DNA of 51,420 nt from Pseudomonadota bacterium (GCA_023430315.1 JAEZAW010000045.1:1-51420), one strand, 5' to 3'; positions 18,572-27,646 are shown, counted from the first letter of the stretch. Notes: generated by a model not told the origin, from the sequence alone. Numbers and translations are program-made.

Positions 18572-20191
18572 ATGCTCTTTAACTCTTACTCCTTCATCTT
18601 CTTTTTCGTGCCGCTCACTGTTGCCGGCTACTTCGCATTTGGCCGCCTTTCGCGGGACTGGGCGCTCGGCTGGCTCATGCTGGCGTCGCTCTTCTTTTAT
18701 GCGTGGTGGAATCCCATCAACGTGCTGATCATGACACCGTCGGTGCTGATCAACTACGGGCTGGCGCGTGTGCTGGAGCGTCTCGCAGACGAGGACAATC
18801 CGCACCCGGCATCGAAGTACGTGCTCGCGGTCGGACTAGTGTTCAACATCCTGTTCCTCGGCTACTTCAAATACATCAATTTCTTCCGCACCTCGCTCAA
18901 TGATGTTATTGGCACGGACTTCGTTCTCACCGCCGTCGTGCTGCCGCTCGGGATCTCGTTCATCACGTTCCAGAAGATCGCATTCCTCTTCGACGTCCAC
19001 GGCGGGCGCGTGAAGGGGTTCACATTTCGCGACTACGCACTCTTCGTGCTGTTCTTCCCCCAGCTCGTCGCCGGTCCGATCGTCCACTATCGGGAGATCG
19101 TACCGCAGTTCCAGGCCGCAACTGGTCGGCTCAATCAAAACGACATCGCCGTCGGCGTGACGCTTTTCGTCTTCGGTCTTTTCAAGAAGGTCGTGCTTGC
19201 GGACAGCATCGGCCCGCTTGTGACGCCGATCTACGCGCAGGCCGAAGCCGGCGTGCCGATCTCGCTGCTTCTGGCGTGGATGGCGGCTCTCGGCTTCACG
19301 CTGCAGATCTACTTTGACTTCTCGGGCTACTCGGACATGGCGCTCGGGCTGGCGCGCATCTTCGGCTTCCGCCTGCCGCAGAACTTCAATTCTCCACTCC
19401 GGGCATCGAGCATTATCGACTTCTGGCTGCGCTGGCACATGACGTTGACGCGTTTCCTCACGGCCTACGTCTACAATCCGCTGTCGCTACGCCTGACTCG
19501 CAACAGACTTGCCGGCGGTAAGCGCGGCCTGAGTGGCCGCAACACGTCTCTCAGCGCGTTCATCATCTTGCTGCTTTATCCGACAATCCTCACGATGCTC
19601 CTGTCGGGAATTTGGCACGGCGCGGGCTACACGTTCATCGTGTGGGGCCTTCTGCACGGGCTCTTTCTGTCCGCCAATCATGCGTGGCGCTTTATTGCTC
19701 CGAAGATCTGGCCCAAGGCCGTGCCGTACGATCGCGTGATGACGCCGCTCGGGCACGTCCTCACTATTGTCCTCGTCGCCATATCGATGATCTCCTTCAG
19801 AGCGCTTACGATGACCGGCGCGCTCGATATCTTCCGCGGCCTCTTCGGCATCAATGGCGTCGCCTTGCCGCTCGGCATATATGAGCGCTTGGGTTCTGGA
19901 TGGCTTCAGCAACTCGGCGTTACGGTCGTCGTCTGGGAAAGCGAGGACTTCCTGAAATTGGGTGTGCTCATCCCGCTGTTGCTCGCCATTGCACTCTTTC
20001 TTCCGAACACGCAGGAAGTGCTGGCTGCACATGAGCCCGCTCTCGGCTTCAAGCATGGTCCTGACCGCAATCGCCGGATCAATGTGGCGTGGTCGCCATC
20101 ACTTCTATGGAGTGCCGGCGTCGCTGCCGCTGCGATGATCGCCATCCTCCAACTCGCTGGGCCGAGCGAGTTCCTCTACTGGCAATTTTAG
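18572..20191 (+). CDS. MBOAT-family O-acyltransferase (AlgI-like)
   Basis: This 539-residue polytopic membrane protein begins MLFNSYSFIFFFVPLT, as AlgI and DltB do. It has FPQLVAGPIVHYREIVPQF, the conserved FWLRWHMTLT (His289) and the catalytic LSGIWHGAGYTFIVWGLLHG (His349). MBOAT proteins of this kind pass an acyl group from a cytoplasmic thioester carrier across the membrane to a periplasmic glycan or teichoic acid, often with an SGNH partner. Here the ACP, the loading enzyme and an SGNH-like protein are all upstream on the same strand. The gene starts 53 bases after the MaoC-ketoreductase stop. The acceptor is unknown. Confidence 0.92.
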   Translation: MLFNSYSFIFFFVPLTVAGYFAFGRLSRDWALGWLMLASLFFYAWWNPINVLIMTPSVLINYGLARVLERLADEDNPHPASKYVLAVGLVFNILFLGYFKYINFFRTSLNDVIGTDFVLTAVVLPLGISFITFQKIAFLFDVHGGRVKGFTFRDYALFVLFFPQLVAGPIVHYREIVPQFQAATGRLNQNDIAVGVTLFVFGLFKKVVLADSIGPLVTPIYAQAEAGVPISLLLAWMAALGFTLQIYFDFSGYSDMALGLARIFGFRLPQNFNSPLRASSIIDFWLRWHMTLTRFLTAYVYNPLSLRLTRNRLAGGKRGLSGRNTSLSAFIILLLYPTILTMLLSGIWHGAGYTFIVWGLLHGLFLSANHAWRFIAPKIWPKAVPYDRVMTPLGHVLTIVLVAISMISFRALTMTGALDIFRGLFGINGVALPLGIYERLGSGWLQQLGVTVVVWESEDFLKLGVLIPLLLAIALFLPNTQEVLAAHEPALGFKHGPDRNRRINVAWSPSLLWSAGVAAAAMIAILQLAGPSEFLYWQF

Positions 20192-20512
20192 CATCGGGCG
20201 TGCTCCGCCCCGGCGAGCGAGCGCGGGGGCTGATCCGGTTGCCAGTGGGTTACGTGGATAACCGCCCACCTCCCAGAGTCCGTTCGTTGCCGCGGTCGAA
20301 GCCGTGTGGTTGCTTCGCCTAGAGGGGGAGGTGTTCTCGATATGCCACGCTGAAGCACATCGTTTGCAACGCGGGCGCGCACAAGCTTATGGGTTACTTG
20401 TGCATTAACTCGAATCAGTCACTTGTCACGTCAGGGGAAGTGCGCAACGGCGCGCTCGGCGGAGATGCCCTCCGCGCGATTGTTTTGTTGTGCCAACTAA
20501 GGCGACTGGAAA
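20192..20512. other. intergenic region between MBOAT and bcsS
   Basis: No gene is supported in these 321 bases. A bulged hairpin lies at 20245-20269: GTGGGTTA pairs with TAAC and CCAC around a 3-base bulge, loop CGTGGA. It could end the MBOAT transcript but lacks a T-run. The promoter of bcsS should lie in the A/T-richer stretch 20380-20440, but no convincing -35/-10 pair was seen. An AAGGCGACTGG ribosome site precedes bcsS. Confidence 0.5.
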
Positions 20513-21301
20513 ATGAAAAACTGTGCTCTGAAGATCGCTGCCATCGGACTTGCGCTGGCCTATGCAACCGCAACACCCACGCTCGCAGGCGGGCCGAAGG
20601 GTGGTATGAAGGACGGCGGATACTACGAGCAGCCGACCTGGATCGCGACCTACTCCGGCGCCGACTTCGCCAAGGACTCTTTCTACAGCTACTCGGGTGC
20701 GGTGGTTTCCCTGCAGCGCGATCTGTCGCGCAGCGGCTTCGTCTTCCAGGGCTTTGCCGGCTACGGCTCTTATGAGTACGGAAGCAGCCTCGGGACGATC
20801 GACGGCGATGTCACTCAGCTCGCGGCTTCGCTCGGCTACCTGTGGGTCCGCCCTGGTGCGGCATTCGGCATCTACCTCGGCGCCGACTACACCGATCATG
20901 ACCTGACGCCCAACGACCCGTTCAACAACGTGAGGGGCGATGAGGTCGGCTTCCGCGTCGGCGCAGATCTGCGCCTGGTTGGGCCGAGCCACTACATCTC
21001 GCTGGAAGGCTATTATTCGACGGCTTTCGATAGCTACTGGACGCGTGCGCGTGCCGGTCTCAACGTCGGCCACTTCATCATCGGTCCGGAGGCGGGTGCG
21101 CTGGGCAATGAAGGCTTCGACGCACAGCGCCTCGGCGGCTTCGTGATGTTCAAGCTCGACTTCTTCGGTACGCGGAACCCGGCCGAGCTGACGCTCAATG
21201 CCGGCTACCAGTTCCTCAGCGAGGACGACAACAGCTTCGCGGCATCGTCGGCTGGTGGTGAAGGCGCGTACGGCGGCTTCAATCTCAGCTTCTCGTTCTG
21301 A
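20513..21301 (+). CDS. bcsS: outer-membrane cellulose-biosynthesis protein BcsS
   Basis: This 262-residue protein starts with a signal peptide, cleaved near Ala25 (TPTLA). The rest alternates short hydrophobic and aromatic beta strands and turns, such as FVFQGFAGYGSYEYGS, and ends in Phe (LSFSF), the usual end of an outer-membrane barrel. It matches the BcsS family that accompanies polysaccharide synthases in alphaproteobacteria, where a role in the outer membrane is presumed but not proven. No bcsA, bcsB or bcsC is in the window; the nearest synthase is the convergent GH18-NodB-GT2 gene. A strong terminator follows. Confidence 0.8.
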   Translation: MKNCALKIAAIGLALAYATATPTLAGGPKGGMKDGGYYEQPTWIATYSGADFAKDSFYSYSGAVVSLQRDLSRSGFVFQGFAGYGSYEYGSSLGTIDGDVTQLAASLGYLWVRPGAAFGIYLGADYTDHDLTPNDPFNNVRGDEVGFRVGADLRLVGPSHYISLEGYYSTAFDSYWTRARAGLNVGHFIIGPEAGALGNEGFDAQRLGGFVMFKLDFFGTRNPAELTLNAGYQFLSEDDNSFAASSAGGEGAYGGFNLSFSF

Positions 21302-21325
21302 TCTGCGGAACGCTGCTCGAATTTG

Positions 21326-21359
21326 ACGAGGCGCCCTTGCGGGCGCCTCGTTTGCTTTT
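21326..21359 (+). terminator. strong Rho-independent terminator after bcsS
   Basis: A perfect 11-base stem, ACGAGGCGCCC pairing with GGGCGCCTCGT, has loop TTGC and is followed by TTTGCTTTT. It lies 25 bases after the bcsS stop and 16 bases before the 3' end of the opposing synthase gene. On the minus strand the T-rich side is CAAATTCG, which is weaker. Confidence 0.85.
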
Positions 21360-21374
21360 GGATCTGCTCGTTCG

Positions 21375-24300
21375 CTATTCGGCAGCCTGAAGCTTCGGCT
21401 TCTCCGCTGTCGCGGACGCGGAAGGCTGTGCGGAGTGAACGAGCCTTGGCAGACCGAGCCGTTTGGCGCGACCCCAGCCGGTGAACTGGCCGCACAGCAC
21501 GGCGAACAGCGTGCGTAGCGAGATCCAAAAGATGAGCTGGCGATAGTAGAAGCGCTGGATCACCGTCAGCGGCAACAGGCGCCAGTTACCGGGTTCGCGA
21601 TGCAGCCAAAGCGCCACCGCCGCGAAGGCAAGCTCGAGTGCCTGGAATACACCCCAGTATGCGAGGATCTCGACAGTGCGGCCCGAGATCACGCTGCCGC
21701 CGTGATGCGTGTAGGCCCACGCATCGGAGATGAAGGCCGCAATGAGCAACGCGTCCATGACCGGTGCGAACAGCGTAAAGAGGAACTGGAACACGACGAT
21801 GTTCGGGATCGTGAACCACTTGAGCCCGTGCGCGCCGCGCTGGAAGTAGACGTCGCGATGCTTGAAGGCGACCTGGATCATGCCGAACATCCAGCGGAAG
21901 CGCTGCTTGTTGAACTCGCGGATCTTCTCCGGTGCTTCTGTTACGGCAAGTGCGTTCGGCTCGTTGCGCACGAGCCATCCGGCGCGCGCGATCTTGAAGG
22001 TGATGTCGGCATCCTCGGCCGAGGTATCGCTGTCGTAGAGGCCGGCCGCGATCACTGCGCTGCGGCGCCAGGCACCGATCGCGCCCGGAACCACGGCAAT
22101 GCCGTTGACGATCTCGAAGGCGCGGCGATCCATGCTCTGAGCCGTGAGATACTCGAGAGCCTGGAAGCGTGACAACATGGTTGAACGGTTTCCGACCGTG
22201 ACGACGCCGGCAACAGCACCGACGCGGTCGTCATGGAAGTGCTCGAGCAGGATGTCGAGTGCGTCAGGCGCGAGGCGCGTGTCGGCATCGATGCAGACCA
22301 CGACTTCGGCATCTGTCCGCTCGATCGCATGGTTGAGCGCGCTGGACTTGCCGCCGTTGCGCTTCGTGAGAAGCGTTACGCGCGGATTGGCACCGAAAGC
22401 CTCCTTGACGACCTCATAGGTGCGGTCCGTCGAGCCATCGTCCATCACGACGATCTCGAAATCCTGATTCCGCGAGCGGAGAAGCGACTCGATGCTGTCG
22501 ACGATGACTTTCTCCTCGTTGTGCGCCGGCACAATGACGGCGAAGCTCGGCAGCGGCCGGAGACGCGCAATGGAGAGCGGCTTCCGGATCCGCGACTGGC
22601 GCCAGGCGACGAAGCCGATGATCACGAGTCGTCCGATGCCGAGCACGATGCCAGTCACGAACAGAATCTTCAGGAAGTCGTTGAAGGCGCGCATCAGCGA
22701 GAAGCCGATGCCGTTCACGTAGGGGACGACCGTGTTGGCATTGTCCAGCGTCGGCATCAGCTCGTTGCGCTGAAGCCCGAGCAGCTCATGGATCGTCACG
22801 AACCGATAACCCTCGGCGCGAAGCTGATCGATGATCTTCGGCAGCGCGGCGATGGTCTGCAAACGGTCGCCGCCGCCATCGTGCAGCAGCACGACGTTGC
22901 CACTGCGCTGGTTGGCATACGACACCGTGCGGCGGACGATCTCGTCGACGCCCGGACGGCCCCAGTCGAGCGGGTCGATGCGATTACCGATCGTGATATA
23001 GCCGAGGGCATTGGAGGCGAGCAGCGTACGCGCCTGCTCCGATGTCTCGGGCTCGATGTCGCGCACGAACGGCGGACGGAAGAGCGCGGTTCGGATACCG
23101 AGCTTCGACTCGAGCACGCGCTGCGTCGCGTTGAGCTCGAGGTCGAGCTGGGCGCTCGGGATCTCGCTCAGGTCCGGGTGCGTGAACGTGTGATTGCCGA
23201 TGTCATGCCCTTCACCATAGACGCGCTTGAGGATCTCGGGCTCCATGGCTGCCGACGTGCCAAGCACGAAGAAGCTCGCCTTGACATCCTTCTTCTTGAG
23301 CACATCCAGGATCGCCGGCGTGTAGAGGCGCGAGGGGCCGTCGTCGAACGTCAGCGCGATCACCTTGTCCTGGTTGAGACCGAAGCGCGAGATCAGCATC
23401 GGCTTCGGAACCGAGACGATCGTCTGGTTCGTGATGAGATTGGACTTAGGAAGATGCGTGACCGAGCGCTTGCCGACGCGCGGCTGGTTCATGAACTTCA
23501 GGACTTCGCCCTTGCCGGTGTAAGTAACTTCGGAGCCCGGATCGAGGTTCTCGATGGCTGCAAGTGCGGTGTCGTCGGGCGCGCGGCCGCGAGCGAACGT
23601 CGCCCAGATGGTGGGGTCTTCGGTGCCGAGACGCCACAGGGCCAGTCCACCCGGCTCCATGGCGAGTGCGGCTGCGACCTGATTGTACATGGTCACGCCG
23701 TCGAGCATCCACACGGTGTGCGTCGCGCCGGTGCTCTTCTCGCCGTAGGAGAAAGTCGGATTGAGCGCGTGGCCGTCGAACGAGAGGCTCGCGCCCGAAC
23801 GGTCCAGCACGTCCCACATCTCGCGGACAGATGCGATGCGGCCTTGGCCCGGGCGAGCCCAGTCGATGGCATAGGAACCGATCGCGACGATGAGCTTGCT
23901 GCCTTGCGTCGTCGCAAAGTGCTTGTCGAGCATGGTCTCGAACCACACCTGCGAAGCGACAGGTCCCGGCCGCTCGTGTGCCGCGTACTGGTCGTAGGCG
24001 AGAAGGACCACGCGATCCACAGCCTCGATGATGTCGTGGAAGTGCGAGGGGTCTGCATAGGCGGGAACGACCGCAAAGACGTCGCGCTTGTCGGCCGCAA
24101 GCACGGCCTTCAGTTCGCGCAGGAACGCGACCAGATGGTCCTCGTCTTCCGGCTTGATTTCCTTGAAGTCGACGACGGTGCCGTCGAAGTCGCCCTTCGC
24201 GAGATAGTTCTTGAGGTTGCGAATGAGACGAGCGCGGGCTTCGGGCGACTTCAGAACGCTAGCCGTCTCTTCGCCGCGCCAGGAGCGTGTGCGCGGATCG

Positions 24301-24791
24301 TAGTTGTTGACGACCGGCATGACCCGGAGATTGGGTGCGTTGATCGTGAGCCAAGCATCGACGTTCTGCTGCTCGCGCTCGTCATCGAGCTCGATCTCGC
24401 CAGTTTCGTTCGTGAGATGCAGCCATTCCGGCATCAGCCCGTCGAGGTGCTTCGCCGAGCTCCTGAGCGAGAGGAAGCTGTTCTTGTCCCAATTGACATA
24501 GAAGGCGAAGCGGGCCGTTCCGGACGTCGCCTTGTCGACGCGCGAACGAGCCGTTGCGAGATTGATCCCAGGACTGCCCGCCGGCATGCGATGCGCGACG
24601 GCAAGGACCGAGAGATACTCGCGTTCGAGTTTGAGCTTCACGGACGGAAGCGCCGGAGTCGTGGCGACGCTTACGGCGAAGACAGCGACGAGCGCGCCAA
24701 CGAAGGTGATGAGGAGGCCGACGAGGCCATAGACCACCGGAGAACGACGCCCGGAGGCATCGAAGAAAACCTGCTTGTTCTTGTCTGACAT
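21375..24791 (-). CDS. trimodular GH18-like / NodB deacetylase / GT2 polysaccharide synthase
   Basis: This 1138-residue protein joins three enzymes. After one membrane segment (17-41) come an extracytoplasmic GH18-like domain (about 90-440) and a NodB deacetylase, with TFDDGP at 481-486 and metal-binding HTFTH at 534-538. A second membrane region (about 703-730) leads to a cytoplasmic GT2 domain: DDGS 784-787, DAD 835-837, Glu926-Asp927 and QRFRW 963-967, the signature of processive synthases. Hydrophobic segments follow to the C-terminus. In the PNAG system these activities are split between PgaB and PgaC. The GH18 catalytic motif reads DFDGTVVDFKE (201-211), with Lys where the catalytic Glu is expected. 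ATG 24791 is preferred; the open frame begins at 24908. The product could be an N-acetylglucosamine polymer, but this is inferred. Confidence 0.9.
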   Translation of the reverse strand: MSDKNKQVFFDASGRRSPVVYGLVGLLITFVGALVAVFAVSVATTPALPSVKLKLEREYLSVLAVAHRMPAGSPGINLATARSRVDKATSGTARFAFYVNWDKNSFLSLRSSAKHLDGLMPEWLHLTNETGEIELDDEREQQNVDAWLTINAPNLRVMPVVNNYDPRTRSWRGEETASVLKSPEARARLIRNLKNYLAKGDFDGTVVDFKEIKPEDEDHLVAFLRELKAVLAADKRDVFAVVPAYADPSHFHDIIEAVDRVVLLAYDQYAAHERPGPVASQVWFETMLDKHFATTQGSKLIVAIGSYAIDWARPGQGRIASVREMWDVLDRSGASLSFDGHALNPTFSYGEKSTGATHTVWMLDGVTMYNQVAAALAMEPGGLALWRLGTEDPTIWATFARGRAPDDTALAAIENLDPGSEVTYTGKGEVLKFMNQPRVGKRSVTHLPKSNLITNQTIVSVPKPMLISRFGLNQDKVIALTFDDGPSRLYTPAILDVLKKKDVKASFFVLGTSAAMEPEILKRVYGEGHDIGNHTFTHPDLSEIPSAQLDLELNATQRVLESKLGIRTALFRPPFVRDIEPETSEQARTLLASNALGYITIGNRIDPLDWGRPGVDEIVRRTVSYANQRSGNVVLLHDGGGDRLQTIAALPKIIDQLRAEGYRFVTIHELLGLQRNELMPTLDNANTVVPYVNGIGFSLMRAFNDFLKILFVTGIVLGIGRLVIIGFVAWRQSRIRKPLSIARLRPLPSFAVIVPAHNEEKVIVDSIESLLRSRNQDFEIVVMDDGSTDRTYEVVKEAFGANPRVTLLTKRNGGKSSALNHAIERTDAEVVVCIDADTRLAPDALDILLEHFHDDRVGAVAGVVTVGNRSTMLSRFQALEYLTAQSMDRRAFEIVNGIAVVPGAIGAWRRSAVIAAGLYDSDTSAEDADITFKIARAGWLVRNEPNALAVTEAPEKIREFNKQRFRWMFGMIQVAFKHRDVYFQRGAHGLKWFTIPNIVVFQFLFTLFAPVMDALLIAAFISDAWAYTHHGGSVISGRTVEILAYWGVFQALELAFAAVALWLHREPGNWRLLPLTVIQRFYYRQLIFWISLRTLFAVLCGQFTGWGRAKRLGLPRLVHSAQPSASATAEKPKLQAAE

Positions 24792-25125
24792 TGGTACCGG
24801 TCTGACCCCAGACCGCCTTGGAGCGCTGAGGCTCGGCGGTTCATTGCTGTGCTGGGTCGGCCGGACGGTTTTGATACTGTCTTGCGAACCCGTCAGAACG
24901 GAACGCAAGTTAGGGACCGGTTAGGATGTGCTCGCAGTGGGACAGGCGGCAATCAGGACTTAGGCTTAACAATGCGTAAATGGGGATGAACTAGGCGCAT
25001 TCGATGCGTGAAAGTGGCGTGCGCCGTCGCGCGAGCACGCGCAATCGCGCGCCCGCCGACGCAAGCGCGCAGCCATGCCGCGCCGAGTGGCGCGACATGG
25101 CTTCTTGCTCTTGTGAGCGAGGAAA
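24792..25125. other. intergenic region upstream of the trimodular synthase
   Basis: These 334 bases carry no supported gene and should hold the promoter of the trimodular synthase. A near-match to the CtrA box, TTAA-CAATGCG-TAAA, lies at 24966-24980 with one mismatch. An imperfect inverted repeat at 25072-25101 (GCCATGCCGCGCC, loop GAGT, GGCGCGACATGGC; one mismatch in 13) sits just beyond the DUF3131 stop and may end that transcript, although no T-run follows on that strand. Confidence 0.5.
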
Positions 25126-26385
25126 CTAGAGGCGCATTTCCACGAGCGGCTTGCGGTCCGCGAGGATGAAGGCCACCGACTCGAGCACCGTAGCGTTGGT
25201 GTTGACGTCGATAATGCGCGGCGGCTTGCCCGAGCGTTCGTAAATGCCCGGGTAGAAGCCGTATTGTCCGCTCGGCGCCTTCGTCGAGATGAAACTGCGC
25301 AGCTTGGTGGTGTATGCGTCGCCGCGCTCAGCCAGCCAGAGGTAGGCCGCCTTGCTCGAAATCATACGGTAGGTTTCGGCGAACTCTTTCGTGGCCCATT
25401 TGCGCTCGGTGACCACGGAGTCGACCGGCCAACGCGGACCTGCGTAAGAGTCCAGGTTGTAGCCCTGGTAGGTGAACCACGGCTGCTTATCGATCGGCGA
25501 TTCCGAGACACTCGTGAGATGTCCCGTTTCGGCATAGCGCTGCTGATGAGCGGCATTGAGCGCGTCCGCGAGGATGCGCGAGCGGGCCGAGTGCCCGAGC
25601 TCGATGGCCTCGTTGGTATGCGGCTCGCTGGCGATCGGCCCGACGGCCGCGACATGATCGATGAAAGCCTGGCGGGCATCTGCATCGTCGGACTTGAGCT
25701 CGCGATTGAAGCCGGTATCCACCTCGATGTCCCACAGCCCATAGGCACGAGAGATATAGTGGATGTAATTGAAGCACCGTGCTTCAGAACGCGACGACGA
25801 CTTGATGTCGTAGGGCTGGCCCTTGCTGACCATGCCCGCGACGTTCCAGCGTGCCACCTGCTGCTTGGCCTGGTAGGCGCCGTTGGTGACCTTGTCCAGG
25901 ATGTGCAGCGCCATGAGCAGGCGACCGGTGTCGGTCGTATCGTAGCCGCCCTCGACAGCGGTGCCGCCGACGATCTGCGTGCGATAGTTGGGCAGCGAGA
26001 GCTGACCCCAGCGGAACGTCGAGTTCCGCAGGAAGGTCATGACCGTGCGCATGCGCTGGTCGAATTCCTTCTCGTCGATAATGCCGATGGAACGCGCCGA
26101 GAGGTAGGCAAGGATCAGCGATCCCGTGTCCCACATCGTGAGGATGCTGTAGCGGCCCATGCCGCTTCCCTCGGGCCACATGGCGGCCGGAACCAGCCCC
26201 ACAGGCGCGCCGGGCGTCTTTGTCGTAAAGTATTGCCAGGCGATCTCGGCGTCCCGCTTGAGCGAGGCGGCCAACGGTGCGTCCCCTTGGTTTACCGCGA
26301 ACGCGGTGCTGAAGTAGCTTTGGGCGGAGAGTGTACCAGCGAAGCACAACCCGGCCCGGATCGCCTCGCGGCGTGACATGCGCAT
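25126..26385 (-). CDS. DUF3131 domain protein, exported
   Basis: This 419-residue protein starts with MRMSRREAIRAGLCFAGTLS, a twin-arginine-like signal ending near AFA. The body has repeated Trp/Tyr-rich helices, such as MGRYSILTMWDTGSLILAYL and FTYQGYNLDSYAG, and matches DUF3131, an alpha/alpha-toroid-like domain often found beside polysaccharide synthases. A glycan-binding or glycan-cleaving role in the periplasm is plausible but unproven. It lies upstream of the trimodular synthase on the same strand, separated by 334 bases, so it may be regulated with it or separately. Its ribosome site is weak. Confidence 0.82.
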   Translation of the reverse strand: MRMSRREAIRAGLCFAGTLSAQSYFSTAFAVNQGDAPLAASLKRDAEIAWQYFTTKTPGAPVGLVPAAMWPEGSGMGRYSILTMWDTGSLILAYLSARSIGIIDEKEFDQRMRTVMTFLRNSTFRWGQLSLPNYRTQIVGGTAVEGGYDTTDTGRLLMALHILDKVTNGAYQAKQQVARWNVAGMVSKGQPYDIKSSSRSEARCFNYIHYISRAYGLWDIEVDTGFNRELKSDDADARQAFIDHVAAVGPIASEPHTNEAIELGHSARSRILADALNAAHQQRYAETGHLTSVSESPIDKQPWFTYQGYNLDSYAGPRWPVDSVVTERKWATKEFAETYRMISSKAAYLWLAERGDAYTTKLRSFISTKAPSGQYGFYPGIYERSGKPPRIIDVNTNATVLESVAFILADRKPLVEMRL

Positions 26386-26515
26386 AACAGTACTGTCCCA
26401 TTCGTGAACGCCCTGCTGTGAAAGCGTTCAGGTTTCTCTTTTGGTGACAGGTAGAGTGCAGGGAGCATGCCGCGCGGGGCCGTGTCGGGGCAGGAAAATG
26501 CCGAGGGAGGTGTTA

Positions 26516-27646
26516 ATGAGCCAGATCGAGCCGCGGCCGTTTACTCTTAGTGTCCCGGACGCCGATATCGCGGACCTCAAGGAGCGCCTCGCGCGCACGC
26601 GCTGGCCCGACGAGCCGCCACAGGCGCCCTGGTCGACCGGCGCCAGTCTCGCGTACGTCAAGGATCTCACCGACTATTGGCGGACGGCCTTCGACTGGCG
26701 CGCGTGGGAGGCGAAGCTCAATGGCTTCCGCCAGTTCACGGTGCCGATCCGTGGCATCGATCTCCATTTCATCCACGAGCCCGGCCGCGGACCCAATCCC
26801 ATACCGCTCTTGATCTCGCACGGCTGGCCTGGATCGGTCTTCGAGTTCCACGATCTGATCCATCGCCTGACCGATCGCTTCACGGTCGTCGCGCCGTCAC
26901 TGCCGGGCTACACGCTTTCGTTCAAGCCGGGGCAGGAGCGCTTCGGCTTCGAGGAGATCGCCGATCTCTACGTGGAGCTGATGACGGACGTGCTCGGCTA
27001 CGAGACGTTCGCCTATCAGGGCGGCGACTGGGGCGCGTCGGTCGGCTCGGCCATCGGCTACAAACATCCTGAGCGTCTCATCGGCCTGCATCTGAACCTG
27101 CTCGCCGTGCGCCGCGACCCGGCGATGATCGCCAACCCGAACCCCGAGGAGAAGCAGTTCCTCGACGAGCTAAACGAGTTCCTCAAGGAAGAAACGGGCT
27201 ATCAGTTGATCCAAGGGACGCGGCCGCAGACGCTCGCGTTTGGGCTGACGGACTCTCCGACTGGGCTTGCCGCCTGGGTCGCCGAGAAGTTCCATCGCTG
27301 GACGGATAATAACGGCGCGCCCGAGGATGCCGTGAGCCGTGATGCCATGCTGGCGAACATCGCGCTCTACTGGTTCACCGGAGCGATCGGCTCGTCGTTC
27401 TGGCCGTACTATTCGCGCCTGCACCGGCCGTGGTTCCTGCCGCTCGGCGAGACCATCGACGTGCCGACGGGCTATACCGCATTCCCGCGCGAGATACTGC
27501 GGCCGCCGCGTTCGCTCGCCGCGAAGACGTACACCGATATCCGCCGCTGGACGGTCATGCCGAAAGGCGGCCACTTCGCTGCACTCGAGCAACCCGAAGC
27601 CCTCGCCCACGAAATTCATGCGTTCTTCGGGGAGCTTGCGGGCTAA
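26516..27646 (+). CDS. epoxide hydrolase family protein
   Basis: This 376-residue alpha/beta hydrolase begins with the epoxide-hydrolase N-terminal domain (PRPFTLSVPDADIADLKERL). The oxyanion motif HGWPGS is at 102-107, the nucleophile Asp171 in GGDWGA, and the catalytic His353 in KGGHFAALEQPE. A lid-domain tyrosine for epoxide activation may be in FWPYYSRLH. It should open epoxides to diols in the cytoplasm; the substrate is unknown. ATG 26516 is chosen over the open frame from 26441 because GAGGGAGG lies 5 bases upstream. The DUF3131 gene is divergent. Confidence 0.93.
   Translation: MSQIEPRPFTLSVPDADIADLKERLARTRWPDEPPQAPWSTGASLAYVKDLTDYWRTAFDWRAWEAKLNGFRQFTVPIRGIDLHFIHEPGRGPNPIPLLISHGWPGSVFEFHDLIHRLTDRFTVVAPSLPGYTLSFKPGQERFGFEEIADLYVELMTDVLGYETFAYQGGDWGASVGSAIGYKHPERLIGLHLNLLAVRRDPAMIANPNPEEKQFLDELNEFLKEETGYQLIQGTRPQTLAFGLTDSPTGLAAWVAEKFHRWTDNNGAPEDAVSRDAMLANIALYWFTGAIGSSFWPYYSRLHRPWFLPLGETIDVPTGYTAFPREILRPPRSLAAKTYTDIRRWTVMPKGGHFAALEQPEALAHEIHAFFGELAG

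Noticed and set aside
22233..24788. An 851-codon open frame antisense to the trimodular synthase
   Set aside because: It is a shadow caused by GC-rich third codon positions; the peptide has no recognisable domain and the opposite strand has three clear enzymes.
25264..26376. A 370-codon frame antisense to the DUF3131 gene
   Set aside because: The DUF3131 strand has a signal peptide and family pattern, so this one is a shadow.
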